Made by a program: the position numbers and the translations under genes. From contig NZ_SBHO01000006.1 in NCBI RefSeq assembly GCF_006980705.1, forward strand, positions 62,001-126,000: 64,000 nucleotides of DNA, read 5' to 3'. The notes below the pieces were generated by a model that made no database searches, was not told the origin of the DNA, and worked only from the letters and a program-made list of their open reading frames with translations. Shown piece after piece: positions 33,009-42,667 of this stretch. The stretch's first letter is position 1. Every line of letters starts with the position of its first letter. The stretch comes from Tepidiphilus olei (GTDB taxonomy: Bacteria > Pseudomonadota > Gammaproteobacteria > Burkholderiales > Rhodocyclaceae).

Positions 33009-36000
33009 TTATCTCGCCCCCGTCTGCCACATCTTCTCCAGCCGCTTGACGCTCACCGGCACCGGCGTCTTCAGTTCCTGGGCGAAGAGCCCCACGCGCA
33101 GCTCTTCGAGCAACCAGCGAAACTCCTCGAGAAAGGCCGAAGGCCGGCCTTTGGCCTCCCGCCAGGCGCGCTCCCAGGGGCCGGCCACTTGGCGCCAGGA
33201 CTGGGCCCATTGCCGGTCGCGGGCGGGATCCTTCTGCAATTTGTCGAGGCGCACGCCGATCGCCTTGAGGTAGCGCCCGTAGTGTTGCAGCCGCTCCCAG
33301 GGAATCATCGCAAGGAAACGCGGCGGGAAGAGCGCCGCGAGCTGGGCTTCGATGTCGGCGACGACTTCGGGATGCGCCCGGCGCAGCGCCTCCAGACGTT
33401 TCTCGATCGCGCGGCGCTCTCCGAGCCACTGCGCGAGCAGGCGCATGAGCTCCTGCGCCACCAGCACCAGGCGTTCCTTGCCCGCGGTCACGCGCGCGGC
33501 AAACGCCTGCGCGTCGCGCGGCAGCTCTCCCTCGAGGCAGACCCGCGCAAGGCTCGCCTCGATCACCGCCTCGCGTAGTTCCGCCTCGTTGCCATACGGC
33601 ATCCAGGCGATGGCGAGCGTACGCCAGTCGGGATGGCGCTCGATGGCCCGCACCGCCTCCTTGAGCGCGAAACGCAGCAGGCGCAGCACGCCGCGCCGGT
33701 GTATGGCCTCGGCCTCTTCCTCCGTGTCGCAGGCGCGCAGCCGCACTCCATCGCCCACGTCCTCCAGCGCGGGAAAACCGATGGCGGTGACGCCGTCGAT
33801 CTCCACTTCGACGAGTTCCGGCAGGGTGCCAAACTCCCAGGAGGTTGCCTTGGTTGGCGTCGGGACGCGGCTTCCCTCCATCCCCGCGGCGGATGAAGGA
33901 GCCGCGCGCTTGCCGTGCGCTCGCGCTACCGCCGCCACGCCCGTATCGCCCTCGTTCGGGGACGAAGGCGCTCCCATGTCCCCCGCTTTGGCCGCGAGCA
34001 AACCTCCCAGTTCGGCAAAACGCGAACGCACCGTCTCGCCCAGCCGCGCACGCAGTTCGGCGAGGGAACGCCCCTGCGCGAGGATGCGGCCGTCGGGCCC
34101 CTCGACGCGGAAGTTCATGAAACAATAAGGCGGCAACGCTTCGGGACGGAACGCCGCCTCGGGCGTAGGCAGCTGCGTGCGCGCTTCGACGAAGGCGCGC
34201 AGGGCTTCGAGCAGCGGCCGCTCGGCGGCGATTTCGCCCGCCTCGACGGCGGCACAGAACGCCTTGGCCTGCTCGGGCAGCGGCTGCAGGCGATGGCGGT
34301 GTTTCTGCGGCAGCGTCTTCAGCAAGCGCAGCACCTTGTCTTCCAGCAACCCCGGCACCAGCCATTCGCAGCGCGCCGCCGGCACCTGGTTGAGCAAGGC
34401 AAGCGGCACCACCAGCGTCACCCCGTCGTCGTTGGCCGCCGGATCGTGCTTGTATTCGAGTGCGAGCGGCTGACCGTAGAGAAGGAAGGCGGAAGGGAAG
34501 CGCTCGGTGGTGACGCCGGCCGCCTCGTGCCGCATGAGCTGCTCGCGCGTGAGATAGAGCAGCTTGGGCGCACCGCGTTCGGCCTGCTTGCGCCAGGCCT
34601 CGAAACTCGCCAGATCGACCACGTCCTGCGGGATCAGATGGTCGTAGAAGGCTTCGATCAGGGCAGTATCGACCAGCACGTCGGGCCGGCGCGTCTTCTG
34701 TTCCAGGCGCTCGATCTCCTCGACGAGGCGCAGGTTGTGCTGGAGGAACTTCATGCGTGCGAGCTGAGCCGGTTCCACCTCGCCCGCCACCAGCGCCTCA
34801 CGGATGAAGAGGGTGCGGCACAGGGCGGGGTCGACGTCGCGGTAGGGCACGGCGCGCTGCGCGTAGATCGGCAGGCCGAAGAGGGTGCCCCGCTCCCAGG
34901 CACGCACTTCGCCCACCCTCTTCGCCCAGTGCGGCGCCTCCAGCTGGCGCCGGATGAGGTGCGGCGCCACCTCTTCGATCCAAGCCGGTTCGATGCGGGC
35001 GACGCAGCGCGCATAGAGGCGCGTCGTCTCCACCAATTCGGCGGCGAGCACCCACTTCGGCCCGCGCTTGGCGAGCGGCGAGGACGGATGGATCCAGAAA
35101 CGAATGCCGCCGGCGCCGAGATAACTCCCCGCCTGGGGCCCGCTCGCATCCTCCTGTTTCAGACCCACGTGGCGCACGAGGCCGGCGATGAGCGCCTTAT
35201 GCACCGCCTCGTAACCGGCCGGCTGCTCGTTCTCACGCCAGCCGTGCTCGGTGACGAGCGCATGCAGCTGGGTCCAGACGTCGCGCCACTCACGCATGCG
35301 CAGCCAGGAGAGGAAATGCGCCCGGCACCACTGACGCTGCTTGTTCGTCGACTCGTGCCGCTCGAGCTCGCGCCAGATCTTCCACAGGTTGAGGTACCAA
35401 TAGAATTCCGACTGCGCCTCGCGCTCGCGTCCGCGAAAGAGGGCGTGCTTCTGGTCGGCCTGGGCGAGCTGCTCGGCGGGACGCTCCCGGGGATCCTGCA
35501 CCGACAGCGCCGCCGCGAGCACCAGCATCTCGGCCAGGCACCCGTACTGCCGCCCGGCCACGAGCAGACGCCCGATCTTGGGGTCGAGCGGCAGCGTCGC
35601 CAGCGTCCGCCCCACTTCGGTGAGCGTACGGGTGGCCGCATCGAGCGCCGAGAGCTCCACCAGTTCGCGCACGCCGTCCTCGACCGCACGCGGCGCCGGC
35701 GGATCGAGAAAAGGAAAACCCTCGATCTCGCCCAGATTCAGCGCCTGCATGCGCAGGATGACCCCGGCGAGCGAAGATCGCAGGATCTCGGGGTCGGTGT
35801 GCGCCGCACGCGCGGCGAAGTCCTCTTCCGTGTAGAGCCGGAAGCAGACCCCGTCCATCACCCGGCCGCAGCGCCCGGCGCGCTGGTTGGCCGCCGCCTG
35901 CGAAATGCGCTCCACCCGCAGCTGCTCGACCTTCTGCCGCGGCGAATAGCGCTTGACCCGCGCCAGCCCCGTATCGATCACATAGCGGATGCCCGGCACC

Positions 36001-37163
36001 GTGAGCGAGGTCTCGGCCACGTTGGTGGCCAAGATCACCCGCGGCAGGGCCCCGCGCCGGAAGACGCGCGCCTGCTCCTGCGCCGACTGACGGGCGAAGA
36101 GCGGCAGGATCTCGAACTCGCCGCGCACCGCCGCCCGGCGTTCCAGCGCCTCCTTGGTTTCCCGAATCTCACGCTCTCCGGGCAAGAAGACGAGGATGTC
36201 CCCCGGCCCCTCGCGCCAAGCTTCCTCGACGCAGGCCACGATCCCATCGAAGAGATCGCGCTCCTCGGCAGCGGCACGCGCCGCGTGCTTCCCGCCCCCC
36301 TCCTCGCCCTCGAGCGCGGCGAGCTCCTCCCCGTCGATCGCCTCGACCGGGCGGTAGCGGATCTCGATGGGATAGAGCCGTCCGCTCACCTCGAGGATGG
36401 GGACTTCGCCCGCCACCGGAGCGAAATGCGCCGCAAAGCGCTCGGCGTCCATCGTCGCCGAAGTGATCACCACCTTCAGATCCTCGCGACGCGCGAGCAG
36501 GCGGTGCAGATAACCGAGCAGAAAGTCGATGTTGAGGCTGCGCTCGTGCGCCTCGTCGATGATGATGGTATCGTAGCGTGACAGCCACGGGTCGCTCGCC
36601 GTCTCGGCCAGCAAAATGCCGTCCGTCATCAGGGTGATGTACGATTCGGGCGAGGTGCGGTCGTGGAAACGCACCTTGTAGCCCACGTCCCGCCCCAAAG
36701 GGGAACCCAGCTCTTGGGCGATGCGCTCGGCCGTGGCGCGCGCGGCGATCCGGCGCGGCTGGGTATGCGCGATCTGCCCGGCGATGCCGCGCCCGGCGGC
36801 AAGGCAGATCTTGGGCAGCTGCGTCGTCTTGCCCGAACCGGTCTCACCGCAGACGATCACCACGCGATGGGCGCGGATCGCCGCCTCCAGCTCGGCGGCG
36901 CGCTCGCTCACCGGCAGATCGGGCGCGCAAGGCGCTGCGGGACGGCGGGCGCGGCGCGCTTCCCAGGCGGCCTGGGATCGCTCCAGGCGCTGGGCGATCT
37001 GGTTCGCGAGCCGCTCGCGCGTTTCACCCTTGGCGCGACGCAGACGTTTGAGGAGCGCAAGGATCGGTCCGCGATCCTGTGACAGACAGCGGCTCAGGTC
37101 GAGGCGAGCTGCCTCACGGAAAGATTCAGCAGATTCGACGAGCACGGGCAGTGTGTTGGACAA
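33009..37163 (-). CDS. hrpA: ATP-dependent RNA helicase HrpA
   Basis: 1384 residues, DEAH-box helicase that rescues stalled or collided ribosomes. Walker A is GETGSGKTTQLPKICL near residue 110, the DEAH motif is in TIIIDEAHERSLNIDFLLGY, and motif VI is QRAGRCGRV. The helicase-associated, OB-fold and DUF3418 regions follow. An alanine/proline/glycine-rich stretch around residues 1060-1110 (GDMGAPSSPNEGDTGVAAVA and onward to TPTKATSW) interrupts the DUF3418 region just before WEFGTLPE and looks like an in-frame insertion. It is divergent from glnS. Confidence 0.96.
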   Translation of the reverse strand: MSNTLPVLVESAESFREAARLDLSRCLSQDRGPILALLKRLRRAKGETRERLANQIAQRLERSQAAWEARRARRPAAPCAPDLPVSERAAELEAAIRAHRVVIVCGETGSGKTTQLPKICLAAGRGIAGQIAHTQPRRIAARATAERIAQELGSPLGRDVGYKVRFHDRTSPESYITLMTDGILLAETASDPWLSRYDTIIIDEAHERSLNIDFLLGYLHRLLARREDLKVVITSATMDAERFAAHFAPVAGEVPILEVSGRLYPIEIRYRPVEAIDGEELAALEGEEGGGKHAARAAAEERDLFDGIVACVEEAWREGPGDILVFLPGEREIRETKEALERRAAVRGEFEILPLFARQSAQEQARVFRRGALPRVILATNVAETSLTVPGIRYVIDTGLARVKRYSPRQKVEQLRVERISQAAANQRAGRCGRVMDGVCFRLYTEEDFAARAAHTDPEILRSSLAGVILRMQALNLGEIEGFPFLDPPAPRAVEDGVRELVELSALDAATRTLTEVGRTLATLPLDPKIGRLLVAGRQYGCLAEMLVLAAALSVQDPRERPAEQLAQADQKHALFRGREREAQSEFYWYLNLWKIWRELERHESTNKQRQWCRAHFLSWLRMREWRDVWTQLHALVTEHGWRENEQPAGYEAVHKALIAGLVRHVGLKQEDASGPQAGSYLGAGGIRFWIHPSSPLAKRGPKWVLAAELVETTRLYARCVARIEPAWIEEVAPHLIRRQLEAPHWAKRVGEVRAWERGTLFGLPIYAQRAVPYRDVDPALCRTLFIREALVAGEVEPAQLARMKFLQHNLRLVEEIERLEQKTRRPDVLVDTALIEAFYDHLIPQDVVDLASFEAWRKQAERGAPKLLYLTREQLMRHEAAGVTTERFPSAFLLYGQPLALEYKHDPAANDDGVTLVVPLALLNQVPAARCEWLVPGLLEDKVLRLLKTLPQKHRHRLQPLPEQAKAFCAAVEAGEIAAERPLLEALRAFVEARTQLPTPEAAFRPEALPPYCFMNFRVEGPDGRILAQGRSLAELRARLGETVRSRFAELGGLLAAKAGDMGAPSSPNEGDTGVAAVARAHGKRAAPSSAAGMEGSRVPTPTKATSWEFGTLPELVEVEIDGVTAIGFPALEDVGDGVRLRACDTEEEAEAIHRRGVLRLLRFALKEAVRAIERHPDWRTLAIAWMPYGNEAELREAVIEASLARVCLEGELPRDAQAFAARVTAGKERLVLVAQELMRLLAQWLGERRAIEKRLEALRRAHPEVVADIEAQLAALFPPRFLAMIPWERLQHYGRYLKAIGVRLDKLQKDPARDRQWAQSWRQVAGPWERAWREAKGRPSAFLEEFRWLLEELRVGLFAQELKTPVPVSVKRLEKMWQTGAR

Positions 37164-37295
37164 GCTCGGAAAAATCGATGATTGTGCCGCAAAAATGCGG
37201 CCAAAGGCAAAATTACCCCAACGAAGACCGCAGAAAACTCAGGCAGGTTCCCGCCTTCGCGATGCATCCAACACGCCAAGGCGGCCCGGCCGCGC

Positions 37296-37301
37296 TAGAA
37301 T
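37296..37301 (+). promoter_or_regulatory. Putative -10 element of glnS
   Basis: TAGAAT 31 bases before the GTG start, with no clear -35. Confidence 0.3.
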
Positions 37302-37332
37302 CGCGCTTTTGGCATTCCCGGACGTCGGTATC

Positions 37333-39036
37333 GTGAGCGATTTCACCCCTCCTTCCCATTTCATCAAAAACGCCATCGACGACGACCTCGCCAGCGGCCG
37401 GTACCGCGAGGTCGTCACGCGTTTCCCGCCCGAGCCCAACGGCTACCTGCACTTCGGTCATGCCAAGTCCATCGTGCTCAATTTCGGCCTTGCCCGGCTC
37501 TATGGCGGGCGCTGCCACATGCGTTTCGACGACACCAATCCCAGCACCGAGAGCATGGAATACGTCGAAGCGATCCTGGAGGCGGTGCGTTGGCTCGGTT
37601 ACGACTGGGGCGAGCACCTGCACTTCGCCTCCGATTACTTCGAGACCATGTACCGTTGCGCCGAGGCGCTCATCGAGCGAGGGCTGGCCTATGTCGATTC
37701 CTTGCCGCCAGAGGAGATCCGGGCGCTGCGCGGCACGCTCACCGAACCCGGGCGCGACAGCCCCTACCGTAACCGCAGCGTGGAGGAGAACCTCGCGCTC
37801 TTTCGCCGCATGCGCGCCGGGGAATTCCCCGACGGGACGCACGTGCTGCGCGCCAAGATCGACATGGCGAGCCCCAACCTCAACCTGCGCGACCCCATCC
37901 TCTACCGCATCCGGCACGTCTCGCACTACCGCACAGGCGATGCCTGGTGCCTCTACCCCACCTATACCTACGCGCATCCCATCGAGGACGCCATCGAGGG
38001 CATCACGCATTCGCTATGCACCCTCGAATTCGAGGATCAGCGCCCCTTCTATGAGTGGCTGCTGGAATCGCTCGCCGAAGCCGGCGTTTTCTCGCGCCCC
38101 TTGCCGCGCCAGATCGAGTTCGCCCGCCTCAACCTCGAATACGTCGTGCTCTCGAAGCGCAAACTCATCCAGCTCGTCGAAGAACGGCACGTGGCCGGCT
38201 GGGACGACCCGCGACTGCCGACGCTTGCCGGCGGACGTCGGCGCGGCTACACGCCCGAGGGCTTTCGCCTCTTCTGCGAGCGCATCGGCGTGAGCAAGGC
38301 CGACGGCTGGATCGGCTACGAAGTCCTCGAACAGGCCATGCGCGACCACCTCAACGAAGCGGCCGAGCGGCGCATCGCCGTGCTCGACCCCCTGGAGCTG
38401 GTGATCGACGATTTCCCCGAAGGGCACGTCGAATGGTGCGAGGCGCCCAATCACCCGCTCGACCCGGAACGGGGCAAGCGGCGCATCCCCTTCACCCGCC
38501 GGCTGTGGATCGAGCGCGGCGACTTCATGGAAACGCCGGTCAAGGGATTCCACCGCCTCACGCCCGGGGCCACGGTGCGGCTGCGCTACGGCTACGTCAT
38601 CGAATGCACCGGCTGCGACAAGGACGAATCCGGGCGGGTGGTGCGCGTACACGCCCGCCATTTCCCCGACTCCAAGAGCGGCACGCCCGGCGCCGATCGC
38701 TACAAGACCAAGGGCAACTGCCACTGGCTGTCGTGCGATCACGCGGTCGAGGCCGAGATCCGGCACTACGACCGGCTCTTCCGCCACCCCCGCCCCGGCA
38801 CCGAACCCGGCCCGGACGGCGCGCCGCGCTCCTTCCTCGAAGACCTCAACCCCGAATCGCTGCGTTGCTACCGCGCCTTCGTCGAACCCGATGCCGCGCA
38901 GGCCCCCCCGGAGACGCGTTTCCAGTTCGAGCGCCATGGCTACTTCGTCGCCGACCGCTACGACCACCGCCCCGAATCGCCGGTGTTCAACCTCACCGTC
39001 GGGCTGAAAGACACCTGGGGAAAAATCCAGCGCTGA
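37333..39036 (+). CDS. glnS: Glutaminyl-tRNA synthetase
   Basis: 567 residues from a GTG that gives (M)SDFTPPSHFIKNAIDDDLAS, the standard opening. The HIGH motif reads RFPPEPNGYLHFGHAKS near residue 40, the KMSKS equivalent is VVLSKRKL near residue 275, and the C-terminal anticodon-binding beta barrels follow through NLTVGLKDTWGK. No sizeable N-terminal extension is present. It is divergent from hrpA. Confidence 0.97.
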   Translation: MSDFTPPSHFIKNAIDDDLASGRYREVVTRFPPEPNGYLHFGHAKSIVLNFGLARLYGGRCHMRFDDTNPSTESMEYVEAILEAVRWLGYDWGEHLHFASDYFETMYRCAEALIERGLAYVDSLPPEEIRALRGTLTEPGRDSPYRNRSVEENLALFRRMRAGEFPDGTHVLRAKIDMASPNLNLRDPILYRIRHVSHYRTGDAWCLYPTYTYAHPIEDAIEGITHSLCTLEFEDQRPFYEWLLESLAEAGVFSRPLPRQIEFARLNLEYVVLSKRKLIQLVEERHVAGWDDPRLPTLAGGRRRGYTPEGFRLFCERIGVSKADGWIGYEVLEQAMRDHLNEAAERRIAVLDPLELVIDDFPEGHVEWCEAPNHPLDPERGKRRIPFTRRLWIERGDFMETPVKGFHRLTPGATVRLRYGYVIECTGCDKDESGRVVRVHARHFPDSKSGTPGADRYKTKGNCHWLSCDHAVEAEIRHYDRLFRHPRPGTEPGPDGAPRSFLEDLNPESLRCYRAFVEPDAAQAPPETRFQFERHGYFVADRYDHRPESPVFNLTVGLKDTWGKIQR

Positions 39037-39078
39037 ACTTCCTGCCTCGACGAGAGGTCTCACTCAACGTCATTGCAT

Positions 39079-39126
39079 CGCGGTTTGACGGCAAAGCACC
39101 GCGCCTGCCGTCAAACCGCGTACAAT
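39079..39126. promoter_or_regulatory. 15-bp inverted repeat abutting a -10-like TACAAT
   Basis: CGCGGTTTGACGGCA (39079-39093) and its exact complement TGCCGTCAAACCGCG (39106-39120) flank a 12-base loop, and TACAAT follows immediately at 39121-39126. It may be an operator of the following gene, or a transcript end for glnS, although there is no T-run. Confidence 0.6.
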
Positions 39127-39164
39127 AGCGCCGTTTGTCCGAAGTCAAGAGGGTCGTTCGTTCG

Positions 39165-40463
39165 ATGATGTCCGCTGCCGATCGCTGTGTCGATGAATTC
39201 CGTTTCCGTTTCGGCCGCCGCGGCCCCGAGCTGATCCCCATCATGCTCGGCGGGATGGGCGTCGACATCTCCAACGCCGACCTCGCCCTCGAAATCGCCC
39301 GCCTCGGCGGCATCGGGCACATCTCGGACGCGATGGTGCCCACCGTCACCGACCGCCGCTACGACACCACCTACACCAAAGAAAAACTCAAACGCTACAA
39401 GTACAACGTCAAGAGCCTCGACAAGTCGGGCGTGAAATTCGACCTCGGACTCTTGGCCGAAGCGCAGAAGATGCACGTACTGCGCACCATGGAGCGCAAG
39501 CGCGGCCCCGGGCTCGTCTTCATCAACTGCATGGAGAAGCTCACGATGGCCGCGCCCAAGGAAACGCTCAAGGTGCGGCTGGAAGCAGCGCTCGATGCCG
39601 GCATCGACGGCATCACCCTCTCGGCCGGGCTGCACCTGGGCTCCTTCGCGCTCATCGAAGAGCATCCGCGTTTTCGCGACGCCAAGCTCGGCATCATCGT
39701 CTCCTCGGTGCGCGCCTTGCAGCTCTTCCTCAAAAAGATCGCCCGTACCCGGCGGTTGCCCGACTTCGTGGTGGTGGAAGGGCCGCTCGCCGGCGGACAC
39801 CTCGGATTCGGCCTCGACTGGGCGCGCTACGACCTGCGCACCATCGTGGCCGAAGTACTCGGCTACCTGCGTCGCGAAGAACTCGACGTTCCCGTCATCC
39901 CCGCCGGCGGCATCTTCACCGGTACCGACGCCGTCGAATTCCTGGAAATGGGCGCAGCCGCCGTCCAGGTGGCCACGCGTTTCACCGTCACCAAGGAATG
40001 CGGCCTGCCCGACCGCGTCAAGCAGGAATACTTCAAGGCCAACGAAGAAGACATCGAGGTCAACACCATCTCGCCCACCGGCTACCCGATGCGCATGCTC
40101 AAATCCAGCCCCTGCATCGGCGCGGGCATCCGCCCCAACTGCGAGGCGTTCGGTTACCTGCTCGACGCGAACGGCCACTGCGCCTACATCGACGCCTACA
40201 ACCGCGAAGTCGAGAAAAACCCGCACGCCAAGACGATCCACGTGTGGGACAAGACCTGCCTGTGCACCCACATGCGCAACTTCGACTGCTGGACCTGCGG
40301 GCACTACACCTACCGGCTGAAAGACACGACGCATCGCCTCCCCGACGGCAGCTACCAGCTGCTCACCGCCGAGCACGTGTTCAACGATTACCGCTACAGC
40401 AAGAATCACGAAATCGCCCTACCGCCGCGGGAAGTGGAACCCGCCCCTTCCGCAGCCGGCTGA
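39165..40463 (+). CDS. Nitronate monooxygenase / 2-nitropropane dioxygenase homologue
   Basis: 432 residues with the FMN-binding TIM barrel: PIMLGGMGVDISNADLALEI, GITLSAGLHLGSFALIEEHP, VVVEGPLAGGHLGFGLDW and PVIPAGGIFTGTDAVEFLEMGAAAVQVATRF. The family oxidises alkyl nitronates, but many members have other roles. The last 120 residues are unusual, with about ten cysteines including CxC and CxxC pairs (TCLCTHMRNFDCWTCGHY), suggesting a metal or disulfide module. The ATG at 39165 is preferred; a TTG ten codons upstream is possible. ruvB follows by 21 bases. Confidence 0.85.
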   Translation: MMSAADRCVDEFRFRFGRRGPELIPIMLGGMGVDISNADLALEIARLGGIGHISDAMVPTVTDRRYDTTYTKEKLKRYKYNVKSLDKSGVKFDLGLLAEAQKMHVLRTMERKRGPGLVFINCMEKLTMAAPKETLKVRLEAALDAGIDGITLSAGLHLGSFALIEEHPRFRDAKLGIIVSSVRALQLFLKKIARTRRLPDFVVVEGPLAGGHLGFGLDWARYDLRTIVAEVLGYLRREELDVPVIPAGGIFTGTDAVEFLEMGAAAVQVATRFTVTKECGLPDRVKQEYFKANEEDIEVNTISPTGYPMRMLKSSPCIGAGIRPNCEAFGYLLDANGHCAYIDAYNREVEKNPHAKTIHVWDKTCLCTHMRNFDCWTCGHYTYRLKDTTHRLPDGSYQLLTAEHVFNDYRYSKNHEIALPPREVEPAPSAAG

Positions 40464-40484
40464 AGAGGCACGGGGCAACGCCGC

Positions 40485-41561
40485 ATGGCCATCGAAACCG
40501 ACGCCCTTGCCGCCACTCCCGCCGACGCGCGGCTCATCAGCCCCGCCGCGCGCCCCGAAGATGCCATCGAGCGGGCCCTACGCCCCAAGCGGCTGGCCGA
40601 CTACATCGGTCAGCCCAAGGTGCGCGAGCAGCTCGATCTCTTCATCCAGGCCGCGCGCCGCCGCGGCGAAGCCCTCGATCACGTGCTCCTCTTCGGCCCC
40701 CCCGGTTTGGGCAAGACGACGCTCGCCCACATCATCGCCGGCGAAATGGGCGTGGGACTGAAACAGACTTCCGGGCCGGTGCTCGAACGCCCCGGCGATC
40801 TCGCCGCCCTGCTCACCAACCTCGAGCCCAACGACGTGCTCTTCATCGACGAGATCCACCGGCTCTCGCCGGTGATCGAGGAGATCCTCTATCCGGCGAT
40901 GGAGGATTATCAAATCGACATCATGATCGGCGAAGGACCGGCCGCGCGTTCGATCAAGCTCGATCTGGCCCCTTTCACCCTGGTAGGGGCCACCACCCGC
41001 GCCGGCATGCTCACCAATCCCCTGCGCGACCGCTTCGGCATCGTCGCCCGGCTGGAATTCTACGCCCCCGAGGATCTCGCCCACATCGTGCGCCGCTCGG
41101 CGCAGCTGCTGGAGGTGCGCATCGACGAGGCCGGCGCCTTCGAAATCGCCCGTCGGGCGCGCGGCACGCCGCGCATCGCCAACCGCTTGCTGCGCCGCGT
41201 GCGCGACTTCGCCGAAGTGCGCGCCGCCGGCGCCATCACTGCCGAGATCGCCGACCAGGCGCTCGCCCTGCTCGACGTCGACCCTCTGGGGCTCGACATC
41301 ATGGACCGCAAGCTACTCTCGGCCGTAATCGAAAAGTTCGCCGGCGGCCCCGTGGGGCTGGACAATCTCGCCGCCGCCATCGGTGAATCGGCCGATACCA
41401 TCGAAGACGTGCTCGAACCCTACCTCATCCAACAGGGTTACCTGCAGCGCACCCCCCGCGGACGCATCGCCACGCCCGCCGTCTACACCCATCTCGGCCT
41501 CGAAGCACCGCCCCGCCGACCCGACGCGGCCCAAGGCACGCTCCTCGACGACACCGACTAA
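40485..41561 (+). CDS. ruvB: Holliday junction branch-migration helicase RuvB
   Basis: 358 residues, hexameric AAA+ motor that works with RuvA. It has the opening [21 protein letters not shown], Walker [21 protein letters not shown], Walker [11 protein letters not shown], sensor-1 LVGATTRAG and the C-terminal winged helix with [11 protein letters not shown]. ruvA and ruvC are not adjacent, which is uncommon in proteobacteria. Confidence 0.98.
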   Translation: MAIETDALAATPADARLISPAARPEDAIERALRPKRLADYIGQPKVREQLDLFIQAARRRGEALDHVLLFGPPGLGKTTLAHIIAGEMGVGLKQTSGPVLERPGDLAALLTNLEPNDVLFIDEIHRLSPVIEEILYPAMEDYQIDIMIGEGPAARSIKLDLAPFTLVGATTRAGMLTNPLRDRFGIVARLEFYAPEDLAHIVRRSAQLLEVRIDEAGAFEIARRARGTPRIANRLLRRVRDFAEVRAAGAITAEIADQALALLDVDPLGLDIMDRKLLSAVIEKFAGGPVGLDNLAAAIGESADTIEDVLEPYLIQQGYLQRTPRGRIATPAVYTHLGLEAPPRRPDAAQGTLLDDTD

Positions 41562-41577
41562 CCAGGAGAGCGGGCGC

Positions 41578-41937
41578 ATGCGCGCCTTTCTCGCCTTCAC
41601 CATCGTTTTCTGCGCCATTACCGGCATCTGGCTGCTGTGGGCCGCCCCTGCCTTTTACCTGCCCGATCGCGGAGACACCGGCTGCGGCTGGTGGATCGAC
41701 CCCACCGGCGCCCGCCTCGTCGGCCTCGCGCTCCTGGGCATCGCCGCGGCCGGCTGGCGCCTCGTGCGCATCGCTGCCCGCGGAACCATACCGGATGCGC
41801 GCTGGCAGCGCCGGCACGCGCTCCTCACGCTCGGCGCCTTCGCCCTCCTCGTCTGGGTGAGCGCCCGCGCGCCTTACGTCACCGATCCGGACCAGGGCTC
41901 CCCTGTCGCCTGCTCCAGGGGAAAACAAGGACGATGA
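41578..41937 (+). CDS. Small inner-membrane protein, unknown function
   Basis: 119 residues with three hydrophobic stretches: AFLAFTIVFCAITGIWLLWA, LVGLALLGIAAAGWRLV and ALLTLGAFALLVWVSA. The middle loop has YLPDRGDTGCGWWIDPTGAR. AGGAGAGCGG precedes the start, 16 bases after ruvB. I do not recognise the family. It is convergent with dsbC. Confidence 0.7.
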   Translation: MRAFLAFTIVFCAITGIWLLWAAPAFYLPDRGDTGCGWWIDPTGARLVGLALLGIAAAGWRLVRIAARGTIPDARWQRRHALLTLGAFALLVWVSARAPYVTDPDQGSPVACSRGKQGR

Positions 41938-41950
41938 AAAACGACCCGGC

Positions 41951-42667
41951 TCAACGCACCTGCTTCAAGCGCTCCTCGAGCTTCGCTGCTGGCATGTAGC
42001 CGCCCAGCCGGTCGCCCGACGCGAGAAAAATCGTTGGCGTACCCGAGATACGCAGTTGCTCGCCGAGCGCCATGTTCTGCTCGATCGCCTTCGTATCGCA
42101 AGAACCAGCCCCTGGAATCGGTTTGTCTTCGGTCATCCACGCCAGCCAGGCTGCGGCCCGATCGGGTGCGCACCAAATCCGTTTCACTTTGTCCACCGAA
42201 TCCGGACCCAGGATGGGATAGAGGAAGACGTAGATCGTCACGTCATCGATCGTCTGTAATTCCTTGGCGAGCTTCTTGCAAAACGTGCAGTTCGGATCCT
42301 CGAAGGTGGCCATCACCCGAGTCCCCTTGCCGCGCACGATCTTGATTGCCCGATCGAGCGGCAAGGTGGAAAAGTCGATGCGCGCGAGCTCTTCCATGCG
42401 CTTGGCCGTGACGTCTTCGCGCTTGGCCGTGTCGATGATCGAGCCGGTGACCACGTAGGACACTTTCTCGTCGGTATAGACCACTTCCCCCGTCGTCAGC
42501 ACCACCTCGTAGAGGCCCCCATAAGGCACGGCGCGCACCGAGCTCACTGCCGGTGCCCCGAGGAACGCTTCCATCTTCGCCTTGACCTCTTTCTCACCAG
42601 CGAACGCTGCCGTCGCCAGACCGAACACCGCCATCAACGCCACCACCGCCTTACGCCACCCTTCCAT
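41951..42667 (-). CDS. dsbC: Thiol:disulfide interchange protein DsbC
   Basis: 238 residues: signal peptide (VVALMAVFGLATAAFAGE), an N-terminal dimerisation domain (VSSVRAVPYGGLYEVVLTTGE), then a thioredoxin fold with active site FEDPNCTFCKKLAKEL and the cis-proline loop ISGTPTIFLASGDRLGGYMP. It isomerises wrong disulfides in the periplasm. The CTFC active site differs from the CGYC of E. coli DsbC. The start overlaps the ubiquinone hydroxylase stop by one base (TGATG). Confidence 0.94.
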   Translation of the reverse strand: MEGWRKAVVALMAVFGLATAAFAGEKEVKAKMEAFLGAPAVSSVRAVPYGGLYEVVLTTGEVVYTDEKVSYVVTGSIIDTAKREDVTAKRMEELARIDFSTLPLDRAIKIVRGKGTRVMATFEDPNCTFCKKLAKELQTIDDVTIYVFLYPILGPDSVDKVKRIWCAPDRAAAWLAWMTEDKPIPGAGSCDTKAIEQNMALGEQLRISGTPTIFLASGDRLGGYMPAAKLEERLKQVR

